Positions 6,494 through 14,806 of a stretch of 18,958 nucleotides of DNA are shown here, piece by piece. The DNA lies in assembly GCA_036639135.1 (NCBI GenBank), contig JAVWJE010000035.1, forward strand, positions 1 through 18,958. The letters are read 5' to 3'. The notes beneath the pieces were generated by a model. That model searched no databases and was not told where the DNA came from. It worked only from the letters and a program-made list of their open reading frames with translations. The number at the start of each line of letters is the position of its first letter. Within the stretch, counting starts at the first letter, position 1. Made by a program: the position numbers and the translations under genes. This DNA is from Carnobacterium_A sp036639135. GTDB lineage: Bacteria > Bacillota > Bacilli > Lactobacillales > Carnobacteriaceae.

Positions 6494-9400
6494 ATGATGA
6501 AAAAAGTATTAGTAGCTAACAGAGGAGAAATAGCGATTCGAATATTTCGTGCTTTAACAGAATTTCATATTGAAACTGTTGCTGTTTACGCACAAGAAGA
6601 TGAAGGATCTGTTCATCGGTTTAAAGCAGATGAGGCTTATTTAGTTGGAGAAGGGAAAAAACCGATAGAAGCCTATTTAGATATTGAAGATATAATTCGG
6701 ATAGCAAAAGATTCAAATGCAGATGCGATTCATCCAGGATATGGTTTTTTATCAGAAAATTTAAATTTTGCTAAACGTTGCAAAGAAGAAGGGATTATTT
6801 TTATTGGTCCTGAGATACATCATTTAGATATTTTTGGAGATAAACTTAAAGCTAAAGAAGCAGCGATTGCCGCTGGTATAAAGTCTATACCAGGTTCTAA
6901 AGGTCCTGTTTTGAATGTTGAAGAAGTAAGAGAATTTGGCGAAACGTTTGGCTATCCTATTATGATAAAAGCAGCATTAGGTGGCGGTGGAAGAGGGATG
7001 CGTGTTGCCTATTCTGCTGAAGAAATAAAAGACAGTTTTGATAGAGCACGCAGTGAAGCAAAAGCTGCATTTGGCAATGATGAGATTTATGTAGAACGCT
7101 ATATTCAAGACCCTAAACACATTGAAGTTCAAATATTAGGAGATACTCATGGGAATATTATTCATTTATACGAACGGGATTGTTCTGTGCAACGCCGACA
7201 CCAAAAAGTTGTGGAAGTTGCACCTTGTGTTTCTATACCTGATGAATTACGTTTAAAAATGTGTCAGTCTGCTGTTCAATTAATGAAACATGTTGGTTAC
7301 GTTAACGCAGGAACGGTCGAATTTTTGCTTGAAGGAAATGAATTTTATTTTATTGAAGTTAATCCACGTGTTCAAGTAGAGCACACAATTACAGAATTGA
7401 TAACGGGTATCGATATCGTTCAAGCTCAAATTTTAATTGCACAAGGAAAAGATCTCCATACCGAAATAAACATTCCAGCCCAAGAGAACATACCTTTAAT
7501 GGGTGCGGCTATTCAATGTCGAATAACAACTGAAGATCCTCTTAATGGATTTTTACCAGATATAGGTAAAATCGATACTTATCGTTCTCCAGGTGGATTC
7601 GGAATACGCTTAGATGCAGGAAATGGATTTCAGGGTAGTGTAGTTTCACCTTTTTTTGACTCTTTACTAGTTAAAGTTTGTACGCACGCCTCTACATTTG
7701 AATTAGCTGCTCAAAAAATGACAAGATCTTTGAGAGAATTTCGTATTCGCGGTGTAAAAACGAATATACCATTTATGGATAATGTTATTTCTCATCCTGT
7801 TTTCCTTTCCGGAGAAGCGAAAACAACATTTATTGATTCGACTCCTGAACTTTTTATATTTTCAAAAGTTCGTGATAGAGGAAATAAAACAATGAAATAT
7901 ATTAGTAACATTACTATAAATGGATTTCCTGGCATCGAACAAGCTCCAAAGAAATTTTATGAGCCAGCGAGAAGACCTAAAAAATTGACTTTATTAGAGG
8001 ACACTACGATAAATGCAAAACATATTTTAGATCATCAAGGTGCAGATGCAGTAGCAAATTGGGTGAAAAATAGGAAAGAAGTTCTACTAACAGATACAAC
8101 ATTTAGAGATGCTCATCAAAGCTTATTGGCAACTCGTGTACGGACACAAGATTTTTTGAATATTGCTGCAGAAACAGAAAAGGCTATACCACAGTTGTTT
8201 TCTTCTGAAGTATGGGGAGGAGCCACTTTCGATGTAGCTTATCGATTTTTAAATGAAGACCCATGGGAACGTTTAGAAAAGTTAAGAAAAGAAATGCCTT
8301 CAACTCTTCTCCAAATGTTGTTTAGAGGTTCTAATGCGGTAGGGTATCAAAATTATCCTGATAATGTTATTGAGTCATTTATTCAACAAGCTGCTAAAAG
8401 CGGAGTAGATGTTTTTCGAATCTTTGATAGTTTAAATTGGATTCCTCAAATGGAGAAAAGTATCCAGGTCGTTAGAGATACTGGTAAGATAGCCGAAGCC
8501 TCTATTTGTTATACAGGGGATATTAATGACCCATTAAGAACTAAATACACCATTGATTATTATAAAGATATGGCTAAAGAATTGGAGAACCAAGGAGCGC
8601 ATATAATTGCTATTAAAGATATGGCAGGCATCCTAAAACCTGAGGCGGCTTATCGTTTAATTAGTGAGTTAAAAGCCACTGTTGGTGTTCCGATTCATCT
8701 GCACACACATGATACAAGTGGGAATGGTGTATTTACTTACGCTCGAGCAGTTAAAGCAGGTGTAGATATTGTTGATGTTGCCATGAGTGCGATGAGCAGT
8801 GCTACTAGTCAACCTAGCATGAGTAGCCTTTATTATGCATTATCAGATACTGAACGCATTCCTTCTATTAACATTGAAAATGTTCAACAAATCAATCATT
8901 ATTGGGAAGATATAAGAACCCGTTACGAAGATTTTGAAAATGGTGTTAGTGCACCACAAACAGAGGTATACCAGCATGAAATGCCTGGTGGTCAGTATTC
9001 TAACCTTAAACAACAAGCAAAGGCTGTCGGGTTAGAAGACAAGTGGGATGAAATTAAAAAAATGTATGCACTAGTTAATCAGATGTTTGGTGATATTATT
9101 AAAGTAACTCCATCATCAAAAGTTGTTGGGGATATGTCCTTGTTTATGGTACAAAATAATTTGATTGAAGAAGATATTTATAATCAGGGACAATCAGTTG
9201 ATTTCCCAGAATCTGTAATTAGCTTCTTTATGGGAGATTTAGGCCAACCGGTTGGAGGATTCCCACAAAAACTACAAAAAATTATTTTGAAATCAAACCA
9301 ACCTATAACTGTTCGACCTGGCGCCTTAGCTGATCCAATTGATCTTAATCAAACAAAACAACGCTTAGCCGAGTTAATCAATAAGGAACCTTCTAATGAA

Positions 9401-9928
9401 GATGTGTTAAGTTACATCATGTATCCTGAAGTATTTTTAGATTACCAAAAAAATTATGAACAATTTGGCGATGTAACAGTTTTAGATACGGCAACATTCT
9501 TTCATGGAATGCGGACGGGAGAATCCATCGAGGTACAGATTGAAAAAGGGAAAACATTGATTATCAAACTGAACCAGATTGGTGAACCTGATTCTGAAGG
9601 TAACCGTATTATGTATTTTGATTTAAATGGACAAGGTAGAGAAGTTGTAGTAAAAGATAGAAGCATTACGAGTACTAAAGTTGTTCGTAAAAAAGCTGAA
9701 CCAACGAATAAAGAACACGTGGGAGCTACTATGCCTGGTTCAATTATAGAAGTTCTAGTTTCAAAAGGAGAACGTGTTAGCCAAGGAGATCCAATTATTA
9801 TTACTGAAGCAATGAAAATGGAAACTACGATAAAAGCTACTTTTGACGGCGTTATTGATCAAATTTACGTAGAGGTAGATAATCTCATTGAAACAGGTGA
9901 TTTATTGATTGAAATGATTGCTAAATAA
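6494..9928 (+). CDS. pyc: Pyruvate carboxylase
   Basis: This biotin-dependent enzyme makes oxaloacetate from pyruvate and bicarbonate with ATP, supplying aspartate and the oxidative branch. At 1144 residues it is the full single-chain form. The N-terminal biotin carboxylase/ATP-grasp domain (about 1-450) carries G-G-G-G-R-G-M-R and the E-V-N-P-R-V-Q-V-E-H active-site strand starting at Glu288. The carboxyltransferase domain starts near D-T-T-F-R-D-A-H-Q (534-542), has Lys708 in A-I-K-D-M-A-G (carbamylated in homologues) and metal ligands His737/His739. The C-terminal biotinyl domain has E-A-M-K-M with Lys1108 as the biotin attachment site. Two ATG codons are adjacent; GGAG (6486-6489) is 4 bases from the first but 7 from the second at 6497, so translation may begin at 6497. 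Homologues in Listeria and Lactococcus are inhibited by c-di-AMP. No clear promoter is seen between the ftsW terminator and pyc. Confidence 0.98.
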   Translation: MMKKVLVANRGEIAIRIFRALTEFHIETVAVYAQEDEGSVHRFKADEAYLVGEGKKPIEAYLDIEDIIRIAKDSNADAIHPGYGFLSENLNFAKRCKEEGIIFIGPEIHHLDIFGDKLKAKEAAIAAGIKSIPGSKGPVLNVEEVREFGETFGYPIMIKAALGGGGRGMRVAYSAEEIKDSFDRARSEAKAAFGNDEIYVERYIQDPKHIEVQILGDTHGNIIHLYERDCSVQRRHQKVVEVAPCVSIPDELRLKMCQSAVQLMKHVGYVNAGTVEFLLEGNEFYFIEVNPRVQVEHTITELITGIDIVQAQILIAQGKDLHTEINIPAQENIPLMGAAIQCRITTEDPLNGFLPDIGKIDTYRSPGGFGIRLDAGNGFQGSVVSPFFDSLLVKVCTHASTFELAAQKMTRSLREFRIRGVKTNIPFMDNVISHPVFLSGEAKTTFIDSTPELFIFSKVRDRGNKTMKYISNITINGFPGIEQAPKKFYEPARRPKKLTLLEDTTINAKHILDHQGADAVANWVKNRKEVLLTDTTFRDAHQSLLATRVRTQDFLNIAAETEKAIPQLFSSEVWGGATFDVAYRFLNEDPWERLEKLRKEMPSTLLQMLFRGSNAVGYQNYPDNVIESFIQQAAKSGVDVFRIFDSLNWIPQMEKSIQVVRDTGKIAEASICYTGDINDPLRTKYTIDYYKDMAKELENQGAHIIAIKDMAGILKPEAAYRLISELKATVGVPIHLHTHDTSGNGVFTYARAVKAGVDIVDVAMSAMSSATSQPSMSSLYYALSDTERIPSINIENVQQINHYWEDIRTRYEDFENGVSAPQTEVYQHEMPGGQYSNLKQQAKAVGLEDKWDEIKKMYALVNQMFGDIIKVTPSSKVVGDMSLFMVQNNLIEEDIYNQGQSVDFPESVISFFMGDLGQPVGGFPQKLQKIILKSNQPITVRPGALADPIDLNQTKQRLAELINKEPSNEDVLSYIMYPEVFLDYQKNYEQFGDVTVLDTATFFHGMRTGESIEVQIEKGKTLIIKLNQIGEPDSEGNRIMYFDLNGQGREVVVKDRSITSTKVVRKKAEPTNKEHVGATMPGSIIEVLVSKGERVSQGDPIIITEAMKMETTIKATFDGVIDQIYVEVDNLIETGDLLIEMIAK

Positions 9929-9953
9929 AAGTAAGTGAGGAGTAACGTAAAAC

Positions 9954-11117
9954 GTGAAAACTATCATAAGAACCATTCCAATTTTTATAGTTTTAATGAT
10001 ATTGACCTATTTTATTCCTCAAATTATTTCTGATAATCCTTCTGAAATCGTTACTCAAAAGAAACATACGCCAGAATTAAAAAAAGAGACTAAAACTGAT
10101 TCAATTCCTGTTATTAAACAAGAGACTTTTTCTCTTGAAGGGATGGGTCAGTATATGGGTAAAACAAGCGACACTTTTAAAAAAAAATATGGAGAGCCTT
10201 TGCGTATCGAATCAACGGAACTTGGCTATGAATGGTGGATTTATGGGGATAACGAACAAGACTACGTGCAAGTGGGTGTTTCGGAAGAAAATACGATTGC
10301 ATCTATTTTTGTTTTAGGCTCAACACTGGACGTCTCCCCATTTAAAATTGGTATGGATATAACAGAAGTTTATCAATTAGCTACTTTATATCCAACTTTC
10401 TCAATTAATTATAAAAGCAATGATTATACGATTGAACTATCAGAAAATGATTTGAACTATCATCCACTAGTTATTTTTGAAAACAATATTTTTTCAGTCT
10501 TAATGGTCGATAGAAAAACCAATAAGATTAATGCTATTCGATATGTAGATAAACAAACATTGCTGCAATCTGATATTTATGAAGTTAATTCAAATAATGT
10601 AATAACAACAGAATTAGAAAATGACTTAAAAGGAAATGCGCAAGAAGTAGAAATCACGCTTAATGCGTTAAGAAAACGATACGATTTACCAAAATTAGCT
10701 TATAGTGAACAACTTTCCACAATAGCAAAAGATATCTTTAGTAACCAAAATAAGTTTATTTCTGAACAGTCGAGTGAAGAAAGAAAAATAGAAGAAGAAT
10801 CTCTAGCTGAAAATTCAATAAAAATAGATGCACCAAACGAAATTGAAGGTGGAGAAGAAGATGAACTACCTCCATTAACGAGTGAACAGATTCAAGATTA
10901 TTTGAAAATAAATAAAATGACTTTAGCAGATACTCGTGTTGTTTACTCTAATCAATTTGCTGATCCAATGTGGTTAGTAACGTATTGGTTTAGCCTCGAG
11001 AATCAACGAAAAATTTTGACTGATCCTTTAATGAAAAGATTTGGATTCGCTTTTCGTGGTGAAGAAGTCATGTTAATATTAGATAAAGAAGAAACAAATA
11101 CAACAAAACAGAAGTAA
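9954..11117 (+). CDS. Membrane-anchored YlbC-like protein with degenerate CAP domain
   Basis: A 387-residue protein with an uncleaved-type N-terminal hydrophobic segment (about 4-24) and a predicted extracytoplasmic body. A lysine/threonine linker follows, then a region (about 60-205) resembling the CAP-associated domain of B. subtilis YlbC: M-G-K-T-x-x-x-F-x-x-x-Y-G-x-P (68-82), a W-W-I-Y-G strand (94-98) and K-I-G-M-x-I-x-E-V (131-139). The last part (about 232-375) aligns loosely with a CAP/SCP fold, with N-A-L-R-K-R-Y-D-L-P-x-L near 237-248 and a W-F-S-L-E-N-Q-R-K-I-L stretch (345-355). Both canonical CAP histidines appear replaced (Ile261 and Gln351 at the aligned places), and an acidic linker (about 274-307) interrupts the domain. 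The start is GTG with GAGGAG 11 bases upstream. Position between pyc and ylbG agrees with the ylb cluster of B. subtilis. Function is unknown. Confidence 0.75.
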   Translation: MKTIIRTIPIFIVLMILTYFIPQIISDNPSEIVTQKKHTPELKKETKTDSIPVIKQETFSLEGMGQYMGKTSDTFKKKYGEPLRIESTELGYEWWIYGDNEQDYVQVGVSEENTIASIFVLGSTLDVSPFKIGMDITEVYQLATLYPTFSINYKSNDYTIELSENDLNYHPLVIFENNIFSVLMVDRKTNKINAIRYVDKQTLLQSDIYEVNSNNVITTELENDLKGNAQEVEITLNALRKRYDLPKLAYSEQLSTIAKDIFSNQNKFISEQSSEERKIEEESLAENSIKIDAPNEIEGGEEDELPPLTSEQIQDYLKINKMTLADTRVVYSNQFADPMWLVTYWFSLENQRKILTDPLMKRFGFAFRGEEVMLILDKEETNTTKQK

Positions 11118-11144
11118 AACAAAAGCAAGAAAGGAGAATGTTAA

Positions 11145-11477
11145 TTGGAACTTACATTAACTGAAAGACAAGGTATAGTCGTTTGGGTTTATAGTTTAAG
11201 GCACATGAAAACACTTAAACGATTTGGTTTGATTCATTATGTATCAAAACGAATGAAATATGTTGTTATTTACGTAAATTGTACAGAACTAGAAACAACT
11301 ATCCGCAAACTTAAAGAGTTACATTTTGTTCGACAAGTAGAACAATCTTATAGGCCACTGATTAATATGGATTTTAAAGAAGTTCTTAAACAAATAACTC
11401 CTAGAAAAGAAGTTAAAGAAGTTGAGGAAGTTAAAGGAATTAATCTGTTTCACTTTGAAGAGAATACAGTGGAATAG
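11145..11477 (+). CDS. ylbG: YlbG family protein (UPF0298/DUF2129)
   Basis: A small cytosolic 110-residue protein of the DUF2129 family. Recognised features are the opening R-Q-G-I-V-V-W-V-Y-S-L-R-x-M-K-x-L-K-R-F-G segment (8-28), the Y-V-S-K-R-M-K-Y-V-V-I-Y strand region (32-43) and the V-R-Q-V-E-x-S-Y-R-P-x-I stretch before a charged tail with K-E-V repeats. The start is TTG at 11145, with AAGGAG 8 bases upstream. In B. subtilis ylbG follows ylbF and precedes ylbH (rsmD). Here rsmD follows but no ylbF lies beside it. Molecular function is not known to me. Confidence 0.85.
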   Translation: MELTLTERQGIVVWVYSLRHMKTLKRFGLIHYVSKRMKYVVIYVNCTELETTIRKLKELHFVRQVEQSYRPLINMDFKEVLKQITPRKEVKEVEEVKGINLFHFEENTVE

Positions 11478-11514
11478 TTAATCCAATTAAAACCTTAAAT
11501 AATAAATATGTACT

Positions 11515-11542
11515 ATGACCAAACAATTTATTTTGTTATAAA
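11515..11542 (+). promoter_or_regulatory. Possible promoter of rsmD-coaD-ylbL
   Basis: ATGACC (11515-11520), a 16-base spacer and TATAAA (11537-11542) preceded by TGT give a plausible extended -10 promoter in the 150-base gap between ylbG and rsmD. The -35 is weak. Nothing else of note is visible in the gap. Confidence 0.35.
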
Positions 11543-11640
11543 AATTTTTCAGACTAAAAAATGACTAGATAAAGAATGGAAATTTTTGTACCAGCCTCTT
11601 TTTTTAAAAGATAAAAAGTGAAGAAAGATTGGTGTTTTTG

Positions 11641-12216
11641 ATGAGAGTTATTTCTGGTAAGTATGGTGGAAGAAAGTTGAAATCTGTTCCAGGTGAGAGT
11701 ACAAGACCAACATCAGATAAAGTAAAAGAGTCTATCTTTAATATTCTTGGGCCTTATTTTGATGGTGGACGATGTTTAGATTTATTTGCAGGTAGTGGCG
11801 GTTTATCTATTGAGGCTATTTCTAGAGGCATAGATCATGCTGTATTGGTTGATAAAAATAGCGCGGCAATTAAAATAATAAAAGAAAATATTGAAATGAC
11901 TAAAGAAGCTAATAAATTTGATGTTTATCGAAATGATGCTAATCGGGCTATTGAAATGTTAGCAGCTAAAAATAACCCATTTGATATACTTTTTATAGAT
12001 CCACCTTACTTTGAACAAGAGATTGTAAAACAACTTGAAAAAATTCTGTCTCTAAACCTTTTAGCAGATAAAGCAGTAATTGTTTGTGAAGTTGGAAGAA
12101 AAGTTGATTTACCAAATGAAATCGGACTAGCCAAACAATTTAGATCAACAGTTTACGGAGCTAGCAAAATTGTTTTATATGAAGTTTTCAGTGAAGGAGA
12201 TCTTAAAAATGATTAA
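11641..12216 (+). CDS. rsmD: 16S rRNA (guanine(966)-N(2))-methyltransferase RsmD
   Basis: An S-adenosylmethionine-dependent methyltransferase of 191 residues that modifies G966 of 16S rRNA during 30S assembly. The N-terminus M-R-V-I-S-G-K-Y-G-G-R-K-L matches the family. T-R-P-T-x-D-K-V-K-E-S-I-F-N follows (21-34), then the SAM-binding L-D-L-F-A-G-S-G-G-L-S-I-E-A (46-59) and the catalytic D-P-P-Y (120-123). The ATG at 11641 is chosen from this conserved N-terminus. The in-frame TTG at 11629 and GTG at 11632 would add four or three residues and are not better supported by a Shine-Dalgarno site; GGTG at 11631-11634 could serve the ATG. The gene overlaps coaD by 8 bases, so the two are translationally coupled, as in many Firmicutes. 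Confidence 0.93.
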   Translation: MRVISGKYGGRKLKSVPGESTRPTSDKVKESIFNILGPYFDGGRCLDLFAGSGGLSIEAISRGIDHAVLVDKNSAAIKIIKENIEMTKEANKFDVYRNDANRAIEMLAAKNNPFDILFIDPPYFEQEIVKQLEKILSLNLLADKAVIVCEVGRKVDLPNEIGLAKQFRSTVYGASKIVLYEVFSEGDLKND

Positions 12217-12712
12217 AAAAGCACTTTTTCCAGGTAGCTTTGATCCTTTAACAAATGGACACCTGGATACAATTGAACGTTCTGCTAAGTTAACTGATCA
12301 TCTTTTTGTAGCGGTAGCAACCAATACATCAAAAAAAAATTTGTTTGATGTACACGAAAAAATACACTTAATTCAATTAGCAACGAAACATTTAAAAAAT
12401 GTTTCAGTAATAGAACACACAGATGGTTTAACAGTAGATTTAGCAATAAAAGTTGAAGCAAACACGCTAATTAGAGGATTGCGCAATGCAGAAGATTTTG
12501 AGTATGAGATGAATATTGCAGCGATGAATAAAATGCAAAACCCAGATATTGAAACCATTATTTTAATGGCATCACAACAACATCGTTTTTTAAGTTCGAG
12601 TTTAATTAAAGAAGTGTCCTTTTTTGGTGGAGATATTTCAGAATTAGTCCCCCCTGATGTTGATAGGGCGATTAAAGAAAAATATTCTGTTCTTAAAAAA
12701 GAAAACTCTTAA
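12209..12712 (+). CDS. coaD: Pantetheine-phosphate adenylyltransferase (CoaD)
   Basis: This enzyme catalyses the penultimate step of coenzyme A synthesis, making dephospho-CoA from ATP and 4'-phosphopantetheine. The 167-residue protein has the nucleotidyltransferase motif G-S-F-D-P-L-T-N-G-H (9-18, with T-x-G-H in the N-G-H form), R-G-L-R-N-A-x-D-F-E-Y-E (89-100) and the late S-S-S-L-I-K-E (129-135), equivalent to the ISSTxxR-type loop. The ATG at 12209 is preceded by AAGGAGATC 6-9 bases away and gives the family's usual N-terminus. An open frame extends 13 codons upstream inside rsmD but has no support as a start. The start overlaps the last codons of rsmD. Confidence 0.95.
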   Translation: MIKKALFPGSFDPLTNGHLDTIERSAKLTDHLFVAVATNTSKKNLFDVHEKIHLIQLATKHLKNVSVIEHTDGLTVDLAIKVEANTLIRGLRNAEDFEYEMNIAAMNKMQNPDIETIILMASQQHRFLSSSLIKEVSFFGGDISELVPPDVDRAIKEKYSVLKKENS

Positions 12713-12726
12713 TATACCCGCTATGT

Positions 12727-12731
12727 AGAGG
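12727..12731 (+). promoter_or_regulatory. Ribosome binding site that sets the ylbL start at 12741
   Basis: AGAGG at 12727-12731 abuts a first in-frame ATG at 12732 with no spacing. It lies 9 bases before the next in-frame ATG at 12741. The second ATG is therefore the likely start. Confidence 0.65.
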
Positions 12732-12740
12732 ATGAATTTA

Positions 12741-13784
12741 ATGAAAAAAATGAAAAACAATAAATTTGTAGGTTTGTTTATACTTATTCTTGTGATCATT
12801 CTAGGAATAATCATGCCTTTGCCATATTATATTGAGGCTCCAGGCTCAGCCGTTCGTTTGTCTGAATTGATTGAAGTCAATAATAGAGCGGATGAGAATC
12901 CTGGAAGCTATATGTTGACAACTGTTGCTATCCGTAAAGCTACTCCTTTAACATACTTTACAAAATATTTACCTTTTCATGAGGCAGTAACTGAAAAAGA
13001 GCTTCTTGGGATGACAGAATCAAGCGAAGAGTACGACAATTTGCAAAAGTATTATATGGAAAGTTCAATCAATACAGCTATTGAGGTAGCCTATAAAACC
13101 GCAAATGAACCTTATAAACTAACCTATAAAGGTATTTACGTTATGTCTGTACTGCCAGAGTCTAATTTTTCGGGAAAGCTACTTGTTGGGGATACTGTAG
13201 TGGCTTTAGATAAAAACAAATTTAAAAGTTCTACCGAATTTATTGATTATGTAAAAAATAAAGATCCGGGAGAGAAGATAGCAGTTACCTATCAACGTGA
13301 TGGGAAAACTAGAACTATTTCTGCTCCATTAATAGAAATAGAACAAACGAAAGTTACTGGACTAGGAATCAGTTTAGTGGATCATACTTCGATAGAAACA
13401 GATATACCTGTTTCTATCGATTCAGATAAAATTGGCGGACCCTCAGCAGGATTCATGTTTGCTCTACAGATATATACTCAATTAACGAATCAAGATTTAC
13501 GTAACGGACGTGAAATTGCTGGTACAGGTACCATTTTAGCGGATGGAACAATTGGACGAATAGGTGGCATTAATAAAAAAATAGTAGCTGCTAGTAAAGA
13601 AGGAGCTACTATTTTCTTTGCACCAGATGATGCTATTGACCCTATTCTTAAAAAAAATTACCCTAATCTGCAATCGAACTATCAAGAAGCTTTAAAAGCT
13701 GCTGAAAAAATAGATACCGAAATGAAAATTGTTCCAGTCAAGCAATTTCAAGATGCTATCGATTATTTAAATCAACTAAAATAA
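12741..13784 (+). CDS. ylbL: Membrane-anchored PDZ/Lon-type serine protease (YlbL/SepM family)
   Basis: A 347-residue protease with one N-terminal membrane segment (about 9-27), a large extracytoplasmic part, a PDZ-like domain (roughly 118-200, with S-G-K-L-L-V-G-D-T-V-V-A-L-D) and a C-terminal Lon (S16) proteolytic domain. The catalytic dyad is visible: Ser235 in G-G-P-S-A-G (232-237) and Lys280 in R-I-G-G-I-N-K-K (273-280). The family includes B. subtilis YlbL and streptococcal SepM, which trims the competence-stimulating peptide. That link is notable because comEA-comEB-comEC follow, but the substrate here is unknown. It is 28 bases after coaD. A terminator-like hairpin follows, so rsmD-coaD-ylbL is probably one operon. 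Confidence 0.92.
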   Translation: MKKMKNNKFVGLFILILVIILGIIMPLPYYIEAPGSAVRLSELIEVNNRADENPGSYMLTTVAIRKATPLTYFTKYLPFHEAVTEKELLGMTESSEEYDNLQKYYMESSINTAIEVAYKTANEPYKLTYKGIYVMSVLPESNFSGKLLVGDTVVALDKNKFKSSTEFIDYVKNKDPGEKIAVTYQRDGKTRTISAPLIEIEQTKVTGLGISLVDHTSIETDIPVSIDSDKIGGPSAGFMFALQIYTQLTNQDLRNGREIAGTGTILADGTIGRIGGINKKIVAASKEGATIFFAPDDAIDPILKKNYPNLQSNYQEALKAAEKIDTEMKIVPVKQFQDAIDYLNQLK

Positions 13785-13791
13785 AACATTA

Positions 13792-13838
13792 TTCTTGGAG
13801 AACTTAAAAAATTCTCTAAGAAGGATGCTTTTTTTTTT
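13792..13838 (+). terminator. Probable rho-independent terminator after ylbL
   Basis: TTCTTGGAGAA (13792-13802) pairs with TTCTCTAAGAA (13812-13822), an 11-bp stem with one G-U pair and a 9-base loop. Six bases (GGATGC) separate the stem from a run of about ten T residues. The offset T-run makes it less than ideal, but position and composition support termination before comEA. Confidence 0.65.
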
Positions 13839-13950
13839 GCAGTTTTATCTACTTGTACTTCTTAAAAGATATCCAATTAAAAATAAAATAGTCCTCAACT
13901 CATTGCGGATAGTTTATTAGAGATGATGAAAGAAAAGGAGTGAACTTCGG

Positions 13951-14691
13951 ATGAATGATTTGATTAGATTATGGTTAATAAAAAGAAAAGCGATCCTTGC
14001 TATCAGTACGATTGTTATCCTTTTTCTGGTTATCATTCTATTGATTTATAGTCTTTTTTTAAAAGAAGAAACAGCTGATCAAACTAAGGAGTCCTTAGCT
14101 GATTATTATGTGAATCAAACTTCTACATTACAAAGCAGCAGTATTTCAGACGAAAAGGACAATAAGGTCTCTGGGGAAAAAGACAAAGAAACAGAAGAGT
14201 TTATATTTGTTGATGTTAAAGGTGCTGTACGAGTGCCAGGTGTCTATGAAATAAACTCTGATACTCGCTTGACGGATGTTATCACTTTAGCAGGTGGATT
14301 CTTACCAACAGCTGATCAAAGCATGGTTAATCTTTCTCAAAAATTAACAGATCAGATGATGATCACAATACCATTGTTAGGAGTGAAATTAGAACAAGAG
14401 AGTATAGCTGTAAAAGAAAGTGGGGAGAAGCTGCCAGTAGTGATTACTATACCAGATAAAACAAGTAATACAGAGACTCAGGCAGAAATAGGGAAAGTAA
14501 ACCTTAATACAGCAGATAGTTTGGGATTACAAACGTTGTCAGGAATCGGTGAAAAAAAAGCTGAGCGTATTTTACAATATAGAGAAGAACATGGTTCGTT
14601 TAAATCGGTTGAAGAATTAAAAGAAGTTTCTGGTATTGGCGATAAAACGTTTGAAGCATTGGCAGATTTTATTAGTGTGGGCAAAGAGTGA
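13951..14691 (+). CDS. comEA: Competence DNA receptor ComEA
   Basis: This membrane-anchored double-stranded DNA-binding protein of natural transformation acts outside the cell membrane and hands DNA to the ComEC channel. The 246-residue protein has one transmembrane segment (about 13-37) and a low-complexity serine/lysine linker. A SLBB domain (about 84-140, V-D-V-K-G-A-V-R-V-P-G-V-Y) comes next, then a C-terminal tandem helix-hairpin-helix DNA-binding domain (181-243) with L-S-G-I-G-E-K-K-A (196-204) and V-S-G-I-G-D-K-T-F-E (226-235). AAAGGAGTGA precedes the ATG by about 7-10 bases. Length and domain order are normal and the frame is intact. No clear sigma-A promoter is visible in the preceding gap. 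Confidence 0.95.
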   Translation: MNDLIRLWLIKRKAILAISTIVILFLVIILLIYSLFLKEETADQTKESLADYYVNQTSTLQSSSISDEKDNKVSGEKDKETEEFIFVDVKGAVRVPGVYEINSDTRLTDVITLAGGFLPTADQSMVNLSQKLTDQMMITIPLLGVKLEQESIAVKESGEKLPVVITIPDKTSNTETQAEIGKVNLNTADSLGLQTLSGIGEKKAERILQYREEHGSFKSVEELKEVSGIGDKTFEALADFISVGKE

Positions 14692-14710
14692 TCATTTTTT
14701 TAATGAAAGA

Positions 14711-14739
14711 TTGAAAACATAAGAAAGCTTTTGTATACT
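14711..14739 (+). promoter_or_regulatory. Sigma-A promoter before comEB
   Basis: TTGAAA (14711-14716), an exact 17-base spacer and TATACT (14734-14739) form a good housekeeping promoter in the 115-base gap between comEA and comEB. It would give a leader of about 60 bases and lets comEB-comEC-holA be transcribed without comEA. Confidence 0.7.
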
Positions 14740-14806
14740 GATAGAAATGTTTATTAAACTAACGAACCATTGTTTTTATGATGAATCAGATTAAATTGGA
14801 GGAATA

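Noticed and set aside
10135..10317. Short plus-strand frame inside the YlbC-like gene
   Set aside because: It is fully contained in a longer coding frame with a recognisable domain, and has no family features of its own.
12170..12208. Upstream in-frame extension of coaD inside rsmD
   Set aside because: It has no ribosome binding site and the extra 13 residues are not part of the CoaD family. ATG 12209 has a near-perfect site.
13904..13911. TGCGGATA before comEA, resembling the streptococcal competence (cin) box TACGAATA
   Set aside because: Only 6 of 8 positions match, the usual T-rich upstream part is missing, and one site in AT-rich DNA is easily found by chance. No similar site precedes comEB or comEC.
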